Source: Pempheris klunzingeri (lineage: Eukaryota; Chordata; Actinopteri; Acropomatiformes; Pempheridae). From it: a stretch of DNA of 64,000 nt. The stretch spans positions 9,916,001 through 9,980,000 of the forward strand of contig NC_092022.1 of the NCBI RefSeq assembly GCF_042242105.1, written 5' to 3'. The notes below the pieces were generated by a model. The model saw nothing but the letters and a program-made list of their open reading frames with translations. It was not told the DNA's origin and did not search any database. This document shows, piece by piece, positions 22,301-37,300 of this stretch (its first letter is position 1; each line of letters begins with the position of its first letter). The position numbers were made by a program, and so were the translations under genes.

Positions 22301-25300
22301 CTACATTATACATGACTACATATCTATATATCTTTATTTGTTTACATTTGAGGAGAATTAAACAGATTTCAAAGGACTAAATGAGTACTAAAAAGCTACC
22401 ATATCACATTTCTCCAACTAGAAATCATTGCTCTGTACTACTTCGGACAGCTCTGTGGTTTGTACCGGTGATGACGAGGCCCAGGTTAGAGGAGCTCATT
22501 TCCAGGCCATGCTGCTGCAGCTGGGACATGTCCACCTCCAGGCTCTCGTGCTCGCCGTCCAGCTCATCTCCCACCACATTCACTTCGCATGTGTCCAGGT
22601 TGTGCATGATCTCCTCTGACACCACTGTCTCTTGAACTGAATGAACAATGGAGAAAAAAGATTAAAATGAAGACCTGAGCAGTCCTTAAATTCAGGAGTG
22701 TCCATTGGCCTTGAATGTCAAAGTTCACTGTTAGTCTTTCTGAACAGTTAAAAGAGTACTCCTCCTGGCACCTAAATTACCCACAATGCAACTTGGCTGC
22801 TGACAGATGGGTTGGAGATTCAGATGTATTATGCAAGTAGCAGCTAATGTAGCCATGAGCTGGTAGTCTCAAGCAGAGATGAGGAGCGGGCTACAGGCTA
22901 AGCTCATTTCTTTCTACTTCCACACGCCCAGACTTTTTTCATTTTCAAACTTGTCGTCTTCACCCCCAACTGAAGCTGACTCGAGAGACATAACTTGAGC
23001 AGCACTGTGCAGTGGTAGTTCCCCTTTAATATGCCAACACTAGAAATGTACAGTGAATGCGAAAAACATGACATTACTAATTACTGCAACAATACACTGT
23101 TCTGTTCTGTAGAACAATATTCAAAATTGAAAGATCTTCCAGTTCACATGAAATTAATTGGCTACACTTCACAAATACAAAGGCTTGTTGATGAGTTGCA
23201 TAAGTCGTTTATTTTAGAGAGCAATTAATGGGAAAAATGGTGGGGGTTAGAGGAGGAGCATGAAGACCTGAATCCCTATGAGTAAGCACCCAAATACACA
23301 TTATGGGATACCACAGTTTGATCATTAGAGGTGCTGAGCAATAGTACAGGCCAACCTGAGCTGCTCCAACTCCCATTGTTAAAACAACAGGTAGGCTTGG
23401 CTACTCTGTTATTGTACACACACAGTCATCAGTGATGGCTGCCCTTCATCATGAACAACTGCAGGTAGACCACAGCTTTGTTAAAAGCTAATATACTCAT
23501 TGTTGAGTGTTTAGGAGCAGTATTCTGTTTGTCTACAGAAATCTATGATAATGATAAATCCTCTGTTTTGTCATTTTATATGTATATTTATTTTATATAT
23601 TACATTTCAATAGCCAAGCTGTAGGAGATTGTCATCTCCATTTTGCTTATGAAACACATTCATATCTTATGCACACACAGTTTTTGCCTTTTGACCTATA
23701 ATGTGATTCTTAGTCATCTACAGTGACATCTCTCATTTGTTGTTTGTGGAAGGTGGGGCAGGTTAACGCAGGTAATAGCAACAGATCTCTGTAAGCCCTT
23801 TTGTCCCATATGGCCTGCTGTTCACCACAGGACATCGTATCTCCCTGTATCTGTGTCAACCTCAGTGCACGGCCATTGTCTCTCCTGATCTTAGCTCATA
23901 TACAATCCTAACAGATGGCCCAGCTGGTCACTGACCCCTCCCATAAAGGAGTAAACAACTTATCTCTTTTCTCTCTCCCTCCCTCTCACTCCGTCTGTCC
24001 AATCCCTTCCACCTTCAGCCGTAATCCTCTCCGGTACCAGCTACTGTACAGCTACCAACTGTACATTCACTGCGCCTGCAGACTCTGTGTCCAAGGTAAT
24101 TGAACCACAGCAACAGATTGGATATCACACTAAGCACCGCCCGAGGAGGAGCAAGACTAAGATTACATATGTGGTTGTGTTAAACCAGAAATTCAGTGTA
24201 TATAACCCAGAGGATAAGTAGGCAGTAAAAGGAGACATATTATGCCCATTTTCAGGTTCACTGTTGTATTTGGCTCTTTTCGGCCTCTTTCTGAACGCAA
24301 TACTTTAGCATTTTAACAACCAGGCACAGTTTGCGTGCTTAGTTCTCCCTTCAACATCTAATTACCAGAGCTAGCATTAGCCATATTGCTACAGATGACA
24401 GCGAGGTGGATTCGAGTTCTCAGTAGGCCACACGTTCAACAGATCCATGCGTCACAAGCAGGGGAGTGTTTTGCTACACATTTACAGGATAATGGGGCAG
24501 GAGAAAAAGAGTCTTCTCTCATAGTTTGAGGGTCTGTAGAACCACCAGGGACACATATTTATGCTGAAAAGTACATTTAGCATAAAACGTCTCCTTTAAG
24601 TGAACATCACAGAACAATGTGTTACAGTGGGGCAAAAAAGTATTTAGTCAGCCACCAATTGTGCAAGTTCTCCCACTTAAAAAGATGAGAGAGGCCTGTA
24701 ATTTTCATCATAGGTATACCTCAACTATGAGAGACAGAATGGGGGGAAAGAATCCAGGAAATCACATTGTCTGATTTTTAAAGAATTTATTTGCAAATTA
24801 TGGTGGAAAATAAGTATTTGGTCAATAACAAAAGTTCATCTCAATACTTTGTTATATACCCTTTGTTGGCAATGACAGAGTCAAACGTTTTCTGTAAGTC
24901 TTCACAAGGTTTTCACACTGTTTCACTGTTGCTGGTATATTCCTCCATGCAGATCTCCTCTAGAGCAGTGATGTTTTGGGGCTGTCGCTGGGCAACACGG
25001 ACGTTCAACTCCCTCCAAAGATTTTCTATGGGGTTGAGATCTGGAGACTGGCTAGGCCACTCCAGGACCTTGAAATGCTTCTTACGAAGCCACTCCTTCG
25101 TTGCCCGGGCGGTGTGTTTGGGATCATTGTCATGCTGAAAGGCCCAGCCACGTTTCATCTTCAATGCCCTTGCTGATGGAAGGAGGTTTTCACTCAAAAT
25201 CTCAAGATACACGGCCCCATTCATTCTTTCCTTTACACGGATCAGTCGTCCTGGTCCCTTTGCAGAAAAACAGCCCCAAAGCATGATGTTTCCACCCCCA

Positions 25301-28300
25301 TGCTTCACAGTAGGTATGGTGTTCTTTGGATGCAACTCAGCATTCTTTCTCCTCCAAACACGACAAGTTGAGTTTTTACCAAAAAATATGGTCATATGGT
25401 CAGATGACCCAGTCCTCTTCTGGATCATCCAAATGCTCTCTAGCAAACTTCAGATGGGCCTGGACATGTACTGGCTTAAGCAGGGGGACACGTCTGGCAC
25501 TGCAGGATTTGAGTCCCCTGGCGGCGTAGTGTGTTACTGATGGTAGCCTTTGTTACTTTGGTCCCAGCTCTCTGCAGGTCATTCACTAGGTCCCCCCGTG
25601 TGGTTCTGGGATTTTTGCTCACCGTTCTTGTGATCATTTTGACCCCACGGGGTGAGATCTTGCGTGGAGCCCCAGATGGAGGGAGATTATCAGTGGTCTT
25701 GTATGTCTTCCATTTTCTAATAATTGCTCCCACAGTTGATTTCTTCACACCAAGCTGCTTACCTATTGCTTCCCAGCCTGGTGCAGGTCTACAATTTTGT
25801 TTCTGGTGTCCTTTGACAGCTCTTTGGTCTTAGCCATAGTGGAGTTTGGAGTGTGACTGTTTGAGGTTGTGGACAGGCGTCTTTTATACTGATAATAAGT
25901 TCAAACAGGTGCCATTAATACAGGTAATGAGTGGAGGACAGAGGAGCCTCTTAAAGAAGGAGTTACAGGTCTGTGTTTGTAGGTGACCAAATACTTATTT
26001 TACCGAGGAATTTACCAATTAATTCATTAAAAATCCTACAATGTGATTTTCTAAATTCTTTCTCCCCATTCTGTCTCTCATAGTTGAAGTGTACCTATGA
26101 TGAAAATTACAGGCCTCTCTCATCTTTTTAAGTGGGAGAACTTGCACAATTGGTGGCTGACTAAATACTTTTTTGCCCCACTGTATATCTCATTATCTAG
26201 ATTTGCAATTTTCTTACCAGTAGGGTCATCATCAGCTCCCTCTGCCGCTTCAGACTCAGTGTCTGCCTCCACTTCACGGGTGATGGTGCTCACAATGCGT
26301 AGCTCAGGGAACAGCGTCACTCCCTCCTGGCTCTCGAATTCAGCAGCACTTCGGGCAAAGTGGTCAATTCCACTCAGGCTGATCTTGGGCTCTTCGGGCT
26401 GCAGCACCATCACATAACCTTCAGCATCTGGCACTGATACACAGGACTCCTCGTTGAAGCATCTGGGGGCAGATACATGTTTGAATACCTGGGAACCTGG
26501 AGCTTTTATCAGTTTTTTGATGAATGTCACCTGCTTTGAAAAATCTTATTACAGCCTCACAATAAACATGACAACTTAAGGTGAATAAATTCAAGCCACC
26601 TGGACTTCAACAATTGGAAGCAAGGGAAAGGAAACAAGGAATCCAGGGGTGAACACCCAAATCTGTACTGCCCTAGAGGATTACCACCTGAGTGTCACTA
26701 AAAGCTGTGGTAGCAAAATTATTCTGATAGAAAGGGCTGAGAAAACATTTTTGAATCTCTATTCAGGAGTAATTGTTTGCAGTTCCAACTCCTTCCAGAA
26801 AGGAGAGGAACGTGAAAACACAGAAACATACTGTTGTATCGTATTTGCAAACAGTTATACTTAATCATGTGGAAAATAAGCTTACAAGGTAAAGAAAAGT
26901 CACTTTTCATTTCAGTGTGATTTTAATACCACATAAAAAGCTTATTACAGTGCTTTCTCTACAGTTATTGAGATGTAATCGCACTAACTGCTGGAAAGTT
27001 GCCCTCACAGCTGCAAACTGAAGGTATAAGGAAAATTCATCATTTGGTCTAACTGTTCAGTCCCCCCCCCACAGTAAAACTTAGTGATCATGCATATATA
27101 TCTGCATATGCAAAAAAGAACAAATGTTAAACTGGACCTGGAACTGATCTATTGCATTAGAATAGATCTAATATATTCCTTTCATACATCATCTGTGAAT
27201 GCAATGCTGTTTTGTTATTCACATTTCAGTCTCTGAATACATTATCTGCATCAAAGAGAACTGAAAAACAAAATACAGAACCTTATTTCTGCCTGTCATT
27301 CTACAACCTTAAAACATTTCATGTAAAATGTCTCTTTGTTATGGAAATCAGGTAAAGCTATTGACCTCTGTTTTACCTCAACAAACCCTCCTCACATTTT
27401 AAGTAGAAAAAGAAACCCTCTATGCATGTCTATTAGGTAGAAAGGACCTGTTCCACAAATGCAGGGCTGCTGCTGATTGATAGATGAGGTGACACGATGC
27501 AAACAGAGCAGAGAAGATAAAAACAACTGGTATTTTTGACTCCTGCTACTTACTTGACAGTGGTGGAGATGCGAAGGTGCCTGATGCCAGGGGTCGGGAA
27601 CTGGCGGGAGTTCAGGTAAGAGATGTGCTGCATGACCTTGTCGAAGGCATCAATGTCGTCGCCTTCCACTGTCAGAGAGGACTGGTTGGGGTTGAACTCC
27701 ACCTGGGAGGAGAAATCGAGGTGAAAGACTGTGTGATTGGATGTAAGATTGTCTCCTAATGCCATGTTTACACCCAAAAATGTGTTGGTGTGTGCTGTCA
27801 GGCAACATGTGTCACATACAAAGCACTTGCATAATCCATAAACCAGAGGAACTTGTCAACGTTATCCATACAGCAGAAACAGTCAATTTTTGGCTGATAT
27901 ATATTTACTATATACTATTTTTTCTTTACTTTATTTAATTTTATTTCTAAATATCCTTTCAGTCAGGCCAGTGGTTTCAGGGCTGCAAGATGCCAGACAA
28001 AATAGTATATAATTCATTGTTTCAGGTTTTTCTCTAATCTCTCCTTTTTTATTGTCAAATAGCCACCTCTTCAAGCCTCTACAAACTGTTCAAATCATTC
28101 CTCTTGTGAAAGGAGTTTGAAGTACACAGCTTTTCCTTACAGTTTACAAAGGATGAAATGTTTGGAACCACTGAGTCAAAGTGTCTCCTTGATGCACAAC
28201 TATACACAGATCCAGGATGACTGAGGTTGAGTGTGTTTTGCGTCTCTGAAGTGCTGCTCTCCTCACCTTCACAGCTGAAGCTACCTCCTCAGGCAGCTGC

Positions 28301-31300
28301 ACGTCCAGTCCTTCCTTGCAGGTGTACAAACAGTCAATCACCTTCTTGTTCTCCAGCTTGCCAGAGCGGATCATCAGCCCCGCTAGGTTCCCCCGGAAAA
28401 ACTGAGCCATTCTAGCATTTCCACCTGGGTATGTCAGGAAAATAACAGTATAAAAAAAAGTAGTTACTCAAGTGTACATTCCACAGACTTCCCCTTTTCT
28501 GGGCTGGAGATTCATGCATGCTGTCTCAATGTGCAAAGCTGGCGTGAATGGCATTCATGCAAGTTAGTATATGTGCCCTTACAAGGCCTGAGGCCCAGCG
28601 AGCGAGACAGGAGAATGATGGATGAGCTTACATACGCCTAAGATACATGCAACATCTGCATTTAAGGGGTAAACTGTGCTTTACTTTGGGAAAAAAATGA
28701 CAACAGAAAAAAAGAAAGAAGGGTTTATATAAGCTGATGGTGAAATTAATCCTCTTTAGACACATTATTTTTACAAAATAACAGAACCATTTCAAGGACT
28801 TCAAGATGCTTAAAACACAAATATATTCTGAAAGTTGAAAGTTTAAATTTTCAATAAGACTGAATATTTCAGTATTGCTGTGAGGTGCATCAATTCTGCC
28901 TAATGAGAAGTGAAACGTGTTGTGTCTTCCAGCTAAACCACACGACCATAAGTCTGCGCCACTGCAGCCAGAGACAAACCTGCACATCTCAAGCTGCTAC
29001 AATTATCTAGTGAAGTGTGTGCCTGTATGTATGTGTGTGTGTGTGTATGTGTGCTGTAGCTTTGTTATCTGATACAGAGTTACTGCTTCTGAGCCCAAGG
29101 TCATGTTCTGAAAGAGGAGCCTCTACAGCCAAAATACTGCAGCCAGGTCAGAGTTTTGTGCTCATTATATGTTGACTTATGTTGGCTGCTGCAGTGAGAG
29201 GAGTGTATGAATAAAATAAAAAATATGCAACATTAAAATCACACCTGTCTCATCTATACTGCATCATGCTCCAAACAGTAATGAAAAAAAGAAATCTTTC
29301 TGCATCTAGAATGTATGAGAATCATTCTAGCTGAAATGGTATGAGGATGCTGTTAGCGCGGTGGGACATTGTGGACACATGGAGTATCTGAGGAGTAAGG
29401 GAAAGATTTGAGCAACCTGAGGTGGGCTCAGAGACTGACTCAGTGTCATTGTCATGTCCTGAGTTGTCTGTAAAGGACAGAAACAAGAAAGCAGGGAGAG
29501 ACAGGGAGGAAGGTTGAGGATCTGCAGCAGAGATTCAGATGCTACATACAAGTTCATGGTACATCATTTGAGAATCTAAGAAAGAGTTAATAAAGTAACA
29601 TGCATGCACAACATTTTACACAAAGTCTAATAATAACAACAAAAACAATAGGTAGCATTTGAGTATCTTTTTTTTTTTTTTTTTTTTTTTTTAGCCACCA
29701 AAACTTTTACTGAATGATTCAACCTATAGGTATTTGATTTATTTGTAAAAGAATACATTTTGTCACATAAGAGAATTGTGGCTATTTCAATTTTACAGCA
29801 TTCCTCCAAAAAATTAGCTGAAGAGTTTACCTTGCCAGCAGGCACCAATGGTGAGCTGAGTTTCGATCTTGGAGGCGTGCAGAGGGTAGTCCTCTGTGAC
29901 CAGGAAAGGCTCAAAGGTAGTTCCATCCACAAACAGGGACACAGTGGGGAATTCCACATTAAGCACATAGTGATGCCACTCTTTGTCACACACCTGTGAA
30001 GAACGTCAGAGAGGAGATGAAAAGCTGAAATTGGGACTGTGAAAGTTACACTCTACATAGTGACTAACTTATACTTTTTGCACAAAGCTTGATAGTGTGA
30101 GCATCTGACCTGGTCCAGTTTCCAGTGAAACTCGGCTGGTTTGTAGTTCTCAGCTTCTGACGGATCCTGGCGGAGGAGAAGGATCAGCCTGCAGTTGTGG
30201 ACGTAGAGGGAGTAGTGGTGCCTGTTCATCTCTGCAGCGGGGAATATGAGAGGGGACACTGTAAATGTGTAACTGAATGAAGGTGTTCATATTTGGAGGA
30301 TGGGTGGTGATTATTTCTTTAACAAATTATCCGAAAATAAGACATATAGCGGTATAAGTATTGTTTTTGTAATTCACTACACCAAAGAGGGCAAGCACAA
30401 ATCTCTGAAACATCTCTGAATTCTTGGGATTTGTCACTAGCCCATGAAAATTTCATCCATGGCATTTCTTGTTATTATTTACAACAGGTCTTGACAGGTT
30501 CTCACAGTGGCAGAATTTTGAAACCAGTTCCACAACCGGTTCTGATTAACAAATGTATTGTTCTCTAACATGGCAATGCAACCACAGCTTGTTTTCTTGG
30601 AATCCATCAAATGTCAAAAAGTCAGGATTCATCTGCACATGAAATAGTCGTGCCAAACACCAGCTGGCTGTTAATCCTTGAGAAATACAAAGATTTACAG
30701 TGCTTTTCTCAATAAGTAGTCTCAGTCTGTCTGTTTAAAAATCTTTCATTTGATGTCATGCACTATAATTGGAGACCACCAGATTATAGGTCTACATAAT
30801 TTAAATGGTGTGTGAAGTTATGAACCCTTAACAGACATCAGCCGCTGAGTCCTCCTCTCATTTGATTAGGTTAATCAGCAACAACGGGCCACCGATTTAG
30901 GAACACAGCAACATAAATAAGATTTTGGGCTCTGGACTGATTATAATTTCAGTATACTGTCCACAGTAAGGGACAATCCTGACTCTAGTAACATGCCTGC
31001 CTTGCTAAAGCAGAACTAACTGCTAGTGTGAGACAATTAATCAATTATTCAGCTAACAGGGAGTCAATAAAATTTTCATTTTAGAAAATGAATTAATAAT
31101 GTGATGTAAAAACCAACCATTTGCTGGTTGTAGCATCACAAATATATATTTATCTGCTTTTTTTTTTTGGATAACAGTAATACTTGGGTTACTTAAGTAG
31201 CTGATTAGACAAAGTAAGTAATTTTAAGACACCCCAGTGATTTATGATGTGTATTTAACAATCAATTTATCAAACAAATGACCAGCAGATTTATTTCATT

Positions 31301-34300
31301 TGTGGTCCAACATGTAATGTTCATGCTTCACAGTTTTAGTCTTTAACATGTAGTTTCACTATTAAGACTGAAACACAGGCTGACACATAGAAGCAATGAA
31401 CTGAATGTGAGACATTTATGTTTCAGTGAAATCGACACTGCCCTGAATATAGGTCATTTATGGGGCTGAGATCATGGGTATGGGAGCTTCCTGTCCACAG
31501 CACAGCCTTTCTGATGTAATCCATCTTATATAAGCACTCGGACAGAGGCTGATGAACTGCCTCTCACTGGCCACAGCAGAGACTTTACAGTCAATAAGGA
31601 TCAAGGAGCTTGTGACCACACGCAAAATTTACAACTAGTGACAAAAATGGAAAGGTCAGCGAGCACTCGCAGAGGTGAGAAAGGAAATATAAAAGGATGT
31701 GTGTTTCCAAGTGTTAGCCAGCCAGCTGAGCACCAACACTAATTATAGCCTGAAGTTACATTGGATTTTTTTTCTTTTCTAATTAGAGACATTTTCAGAC
31801 ACCATACACTCCCGTCCAAAAGTATTGGAACAGTGAGGCCAATTCCTTTATTTTTGCTGTAGACTGAAAACAACTGCAAAAGTATTGGAACATGTGACTG
31901 ACAGGTGTGTTTTGTTGCCCTGGTGTGTCCTGTTACATTGATTATTCAAACAATAAATAGCGCTGAATGTCTACGTTCAGTTTCAGATTTGGGTTTTGCC
32001 TGTGCAGACTGCATTTATAGTTAGAGGTGTGACCAACATGAAAACCAGAGAGCTGTCCATGGGTGAAAAACAAGCAATTGTGAAGCTGAGAGAAGATGGA
32101 AAATCAATCAGAGTCATTGCACAAACATTGGCCATAGCCAGTACAACCATTTGGAATGTCCTGAAGAAGAAAGAAACCACTGGTGTGCTAAGTAACAGAC
32201 GTCGAACAGGTAGACCAAGGAAAACAGCAGCAGCTGACAACAGAAACATTGTGAGAGCTGTAAAGAAAGACCCTAAAACAACTGTTGACATCAGCATCAA
32301 CCTCCAGAGAAGGTGTCACAGTCTACTGTTCGCAGAAGACTTCAAGAACAAAAGTACAGAGGCCACACCAGAAGATGCAAACCACTCATTAGCAAGAAGA
32401 ATAGGAAGGCCAGGCTGGAATTTGCCAAAAAGTCCAGAGACAAGCCTAAAAATTCTGGGACAAAGTTTTATGGACTGATGAGACAAATATGAACCTTTAC
32501 CAAAGTGATGGAAAGGCTAAAGTTTGGAGAAAGAGAGGATCTGCTCATGATCCCAAACATACAAGCTCATCTGTGAAACACAGTGGAGGTCATGTCATGG
32601 CTTGGGCTTGCATGGCTTCCTCTGGGATGGGCTCATTCATCTTCATTGATGATGTAACACATGATGGCAGCAGCAAAATGAACTCAGAAGTCTACAGAAA
32701 CATTTTGTCTGCCAATTTAAAGAAAGATGCAACCAAACTGATTGGGAGATCCTTCATGGTGCAGCAAGATAATGATTCAAAACAACACAGGAGTTCATCA
32801 GGGGCAAGAAGTGGGAGGTTTTAGACTGGCCAAGTCAATCTCCAGACTTCAACCCTGTAGAGCATTTTACCTGCTAAAGAGCAGACTGAAGGGAGAAACC
32901 CCCCAAAACAAACCACAACTGAAAGAGGCTGTGGTGAAAGCCTGGAAAAGCATCACAAAAGCAGAATGCAAAAGTTTGGTGATGTCAATGGGTCACAGGC
33001 TTGATGCAGCAAAGGATTTGCAACTAAATATTAAGTCTCTTCACGTTAATGTATTTTAAGTCTATCTGTTCCAATACTTTTGCTCGCCTAAAAATGTGGT
33101 GTTCCGTTACAAATAATGCTATCTTCTAAGTTGTGTATCAGATCCAGATGTAAATACCTGGAAATAAAAGCTGAAATGTTGATCTCTTGTCTCATATTCA
33201 TCTTTTGATGTCAAACCCAAATGTTTTCAGTCTACAGCAAAAATAAAGGAACTGGCCTCACTGTTCCAATACTTTTGGAGGGGAGTGTATGTGCAGCAAT
33301 AATGAGCATGTATGAAAGTTTTGACTCCTACAGTAAACAGCAGATATAATATGACACAGGGTCCTGAAATTTTAAGATAACTGAATGTATGTCTGATCTT
33401 AATAATAGTTAATACATGTACAGTACGATATTGGAAATGTTGTATTTATTTTATTTTTTGCTTTGCCACAATTTGTTTCTAGTGTTTATGTTCAACAGCC
33501 CAACCAATAACTTTTGACTGTATAAATAACAGGTCTACTCATAGAAGTTCAGAGTTTGACTTGCAAATGACAAATTAAGAATTTTTAAAAAATATTACTG
33601 ATGCACACAACCCTCCAACAATACCAGAAAACATGAAAATCCAGTAAAATATCTTAATGTTGTTGTCCAATTAATGCAGGAGTGATAAAAGGTTTATATC
33701 TATGTTATCGTGCCTTTAATCATTAATAATAATTTATTGTGTGTTTTTACAGTTGACTACATGCAAACCAATTTCAGAGAAAGTTCAGGTGCAGCTAAAT
33801 TCTGTACTTTAGACAACTTTGAAACAGTTTTGCTCCAGGACCGTTACCTGACTTGTCAGAGTTGCAGAGGATAGTCTCCTTCTCATGCGCCCCGGGGCCA
33901 TGTCTCATCCACACAGAGATGGTGAAGGGCTCCTTCAGGCTGGTGCTCACCATGCCATCGGGAACCTTGATGGCCTGGGTGCCGTTGAACTCAAACACCT
34001 GGTCGCTGTCATGCCCGTTATCGGTGGGCAGCCCTATTGTCCAGTTGGCGGAGCTGCTAGGTGCAGGCAGAAGCTCCACGGTGCCGGAGCTGGCCCCTTA
34101 AAAAACACAATCAAAGAGGACAAAGGCGATTACATCGGGCACTTGGATTTATCAAAAAAGACTTTGAACTACAATGATGCATTACGGACAATAACCATTT
34201 TCAGTGGAGCAGTTACTTACCGCACAGCTTGTGCAGCGACTTCTCAGAGTAGGTGTCACGATCGCAGCCCTTTCCAATATGGTTGGTTTCCAGTTCAATA

Positions 34301-37300
34301 TTGGCTCGGATGGATGTGATTGGCTCATCACAGGTCTCCAAGTGCATGCTAGGGAAGAGGCCTAGACTACCTGTGCCAGGCTCGTATTCAATCCTCTTAT
34401 TGAAGCCTGAAAGATGAAGTGAGAGACAGGAAAGAATGAAAAGATGTCCTTCAGCACTGCAGCGATAACATGTGAGCAGTCAATACAGGGGCTGTCTATA
34501 GTAATTACTCATTAAGAAGTACTTCAGTTCTTTCAAACATGATAAAAGGCCTTGGGCTTAAAGGCTTAAATTTAAATAACCTTTTTGACAAAGGCAGCCT
34601 GTGTAGACTGTGTGTTGGTGGATCGCGTTTGTTCAACACAGAGACACACCTTAACAGTAATGGTTGGCAAGCTACAGTGACTAGAGATGAGCTTTGATAC
34701 CTTGCCAGCTTGGTTTGCAGGTGGGCTTGACGCTGATCTTGACCAGAACGTCCTCCGAGGCACGGTTCTTTCCACAGTCGTAGGCGGTCACAGTCAGCTT
34801 ATACATGCGCTCTTTTCCGTAGCTCAGTTTCTCTGTGTTCTTGATGAAGCCTGAAAGAAGCAGGGACAAAAAAGAGAGAGTGCCAGGGCCGCTCTTTGTT
34901 TAATTTCAAAGCTGCAGCTGTGCTAGGAATTTTATAAAAACCTTTTGAGCTGATCATAAGCACACCAAAACAAAGTATTTTAAAAATTTGAAAAGAGCTG
35001 CCAAACAGAAATCTTTGCTCAAAAGACCCGAAAGTGATTTACAGCCGAACAAAGAGCCTATTTTATTGATTGACATCTCCTAGAACCACATCGTAATGTT
35101 TTGACTTCCACATTTTTTTCCTTCAGATGCTACAGTGAGAGTTCATTAGCAAACTAATGTGTTCACAGACTCTGATTAGCATGAAAGTGATTAAAAGAAA
35201 GATTAGATTCTACCTCAGGTTCTTCTCTCCCATCCAAACATTAATTAGTCGTCAGAGTTGAGCACCATCACCAACATTATCTATCCTCACACTGATTGTT
35301 CACCTCGTATTCCCACCTTTCCGTATTTCCTTTTTATCAAAGCCAGGATTCACATCAGCTGAGCCTGGATATCTGATGTCTTTCTGACTAGATCTTTAAT
35401 TTCATTTTTGCAGGACAAAAAGATAAAAAATCCTGCGGTCGACACGAATGACTGACCAACTTGGGTGACATTTCAAGGGCCTCACAGGGCAACGAGCTGT
35501 TGTGAATTCGAAATGACAGTTTAGCTGCACCATTGTTTATACAGATCAATAAACAATGTGATGTGTGTCAATAAAATCGTGGCTCTTGGGCATGTGCTGC
35601 AGCTTTTTCCAGACTAGGCGCTAAGACAAGGCTGCTAGGTGTAGGCCCTTACCATCTTTGTCAATGGTGAAGGGCACATCAGGGGTGACGATCTCATAGT
35701 TGCAGATTTGGCTGAACTGGAAAGAGCAGTCGGCATCCACTGCTTCCACCTTCAAGATGCTGTCATACTTCTTTCCCTCAATAACGGTGGCTTTGTAAGA
35801 CTTCTCCTTGAACACCGGTGAATACTCATTGATGTCGTTCACCTGGATGTGAACGGTGGCCCTGACAGAGACATGTGCAGGTTAGGACACGGTCAGCTGG
35901 GGATATTCAAAGACATACTAACAAACATTTTTCACAACCACAAAAATCATTAAAAGGGTTAGGATCCCATTTTAAAGTGAGTTTGACTCACTTGTGGGAT
36001 TTCTTCATGTTGGCACCATCAGGACCCTCTCCACAGTCGTAGGCTTGGATAGTGAATGTGTGCTCCTTCTGCAGCTCACAGTCCAGCTTGTCCTTGGCCC
36101 GGATGACCCCCTCACCAGTGGATTTGTCCAGGACCACTGCCTCGAAGGGAACTTTCTGCCCATGGATCCTGAAGCCGCAAATCTCACCTGAACACGTCAA
36201 GAGCCAAGACAGTTTGCTCAGAATAACTGATGACAGGCGTGAAATTTTAATGTTGAAATGAAAAATTATGTTAACAACGAAACCATAAAGTCACGCAAAA
36301 AAAAAAGATCAGCCACAGGTTTTGGGTGCCGGGGAGTTGTAGATTGGGGTGAGTGGTGGCTGTGGAGGAAGCTCAGAAGCACTGTCATATGGGTGAGTAC
36401 TTAGGGGAGGGGAGAGGGAGGAGGAGTTGGGAGAGGGTGTGGGACATTTAGTATCATAGAAGACGGAGTGTCTTTTCCAAGCCACTTGAAAACATTGCAT
36501 CCAGTCATGCAGGCAGAAACCGAAAAGATGTGGACAGGCATTTCACAGGAGTACTTAAAATATTATAAATCAAAGTCATAAAACAAAAGTAAGAACAAAG
36601 AGAACAGTATTTGAAGTGAAGACCATTTATCTCTGTAATAAATATAAAGTGTAGCCGATAGAAACAATAATTAATAGAAATGAAAGAAATAAAACTAAAT
36701 TAGAATCTTTACAATAGAGCATTATAGCAGTGTGATAAGGTGACCCAGCACCAATTCAGGCATCAAAACCCGAAAAAGTCTGTGAAAGAAAAAAAAACCT
36801 TTCAGACAGCACCCAAGAAAATTTTATTACTTAAGTAAATAAAGTCTTCCTGTGTAATTTTGCCTCTCAACCAAAAATACTGCAACATGAATAAAAACAA
36901 AATTAAATCATAGAGAATTTAACCGCTACAGTAACATTATTCAAACAAAAAGTACTGGATGAGAACTGGGGTTAGAAATATCAACTTGCTTGACATCCAC
37001 ATCAAATGACAACTGCAGCCATGCTAATGGTAGAGATTAGTGGTGGAGAATTAACTCAACAGATCCACTGAGGCAAAAATGCGACAACAGAAACTTTGTA
37101 GCAGAGAGAGTTTGCATTAGTTAACAATCTCAGCAGCTTTCAGTTGAACACTTAAATGTCAGAAAAGTCTACAGGAGTCACTGTTCCTGCATAGATCTGA
37201 TGGTTGACCAAATGGCACCATGAGCACAGATGATGCCATATTCAGAACCTCTTTAAAAACCAATTCCAGTGTCAATTTATGCTCCAATTTCCATGTGTGT

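Noticed and set aside
36309-36500. Pro/Ser-rich minus-strand frame inside a clstn1 intron
   Set aside because: Including it would break the clstn1 reading frame and it has no convincing donor. The Pro/Ser content comes from a pyrimidine-rich tract.
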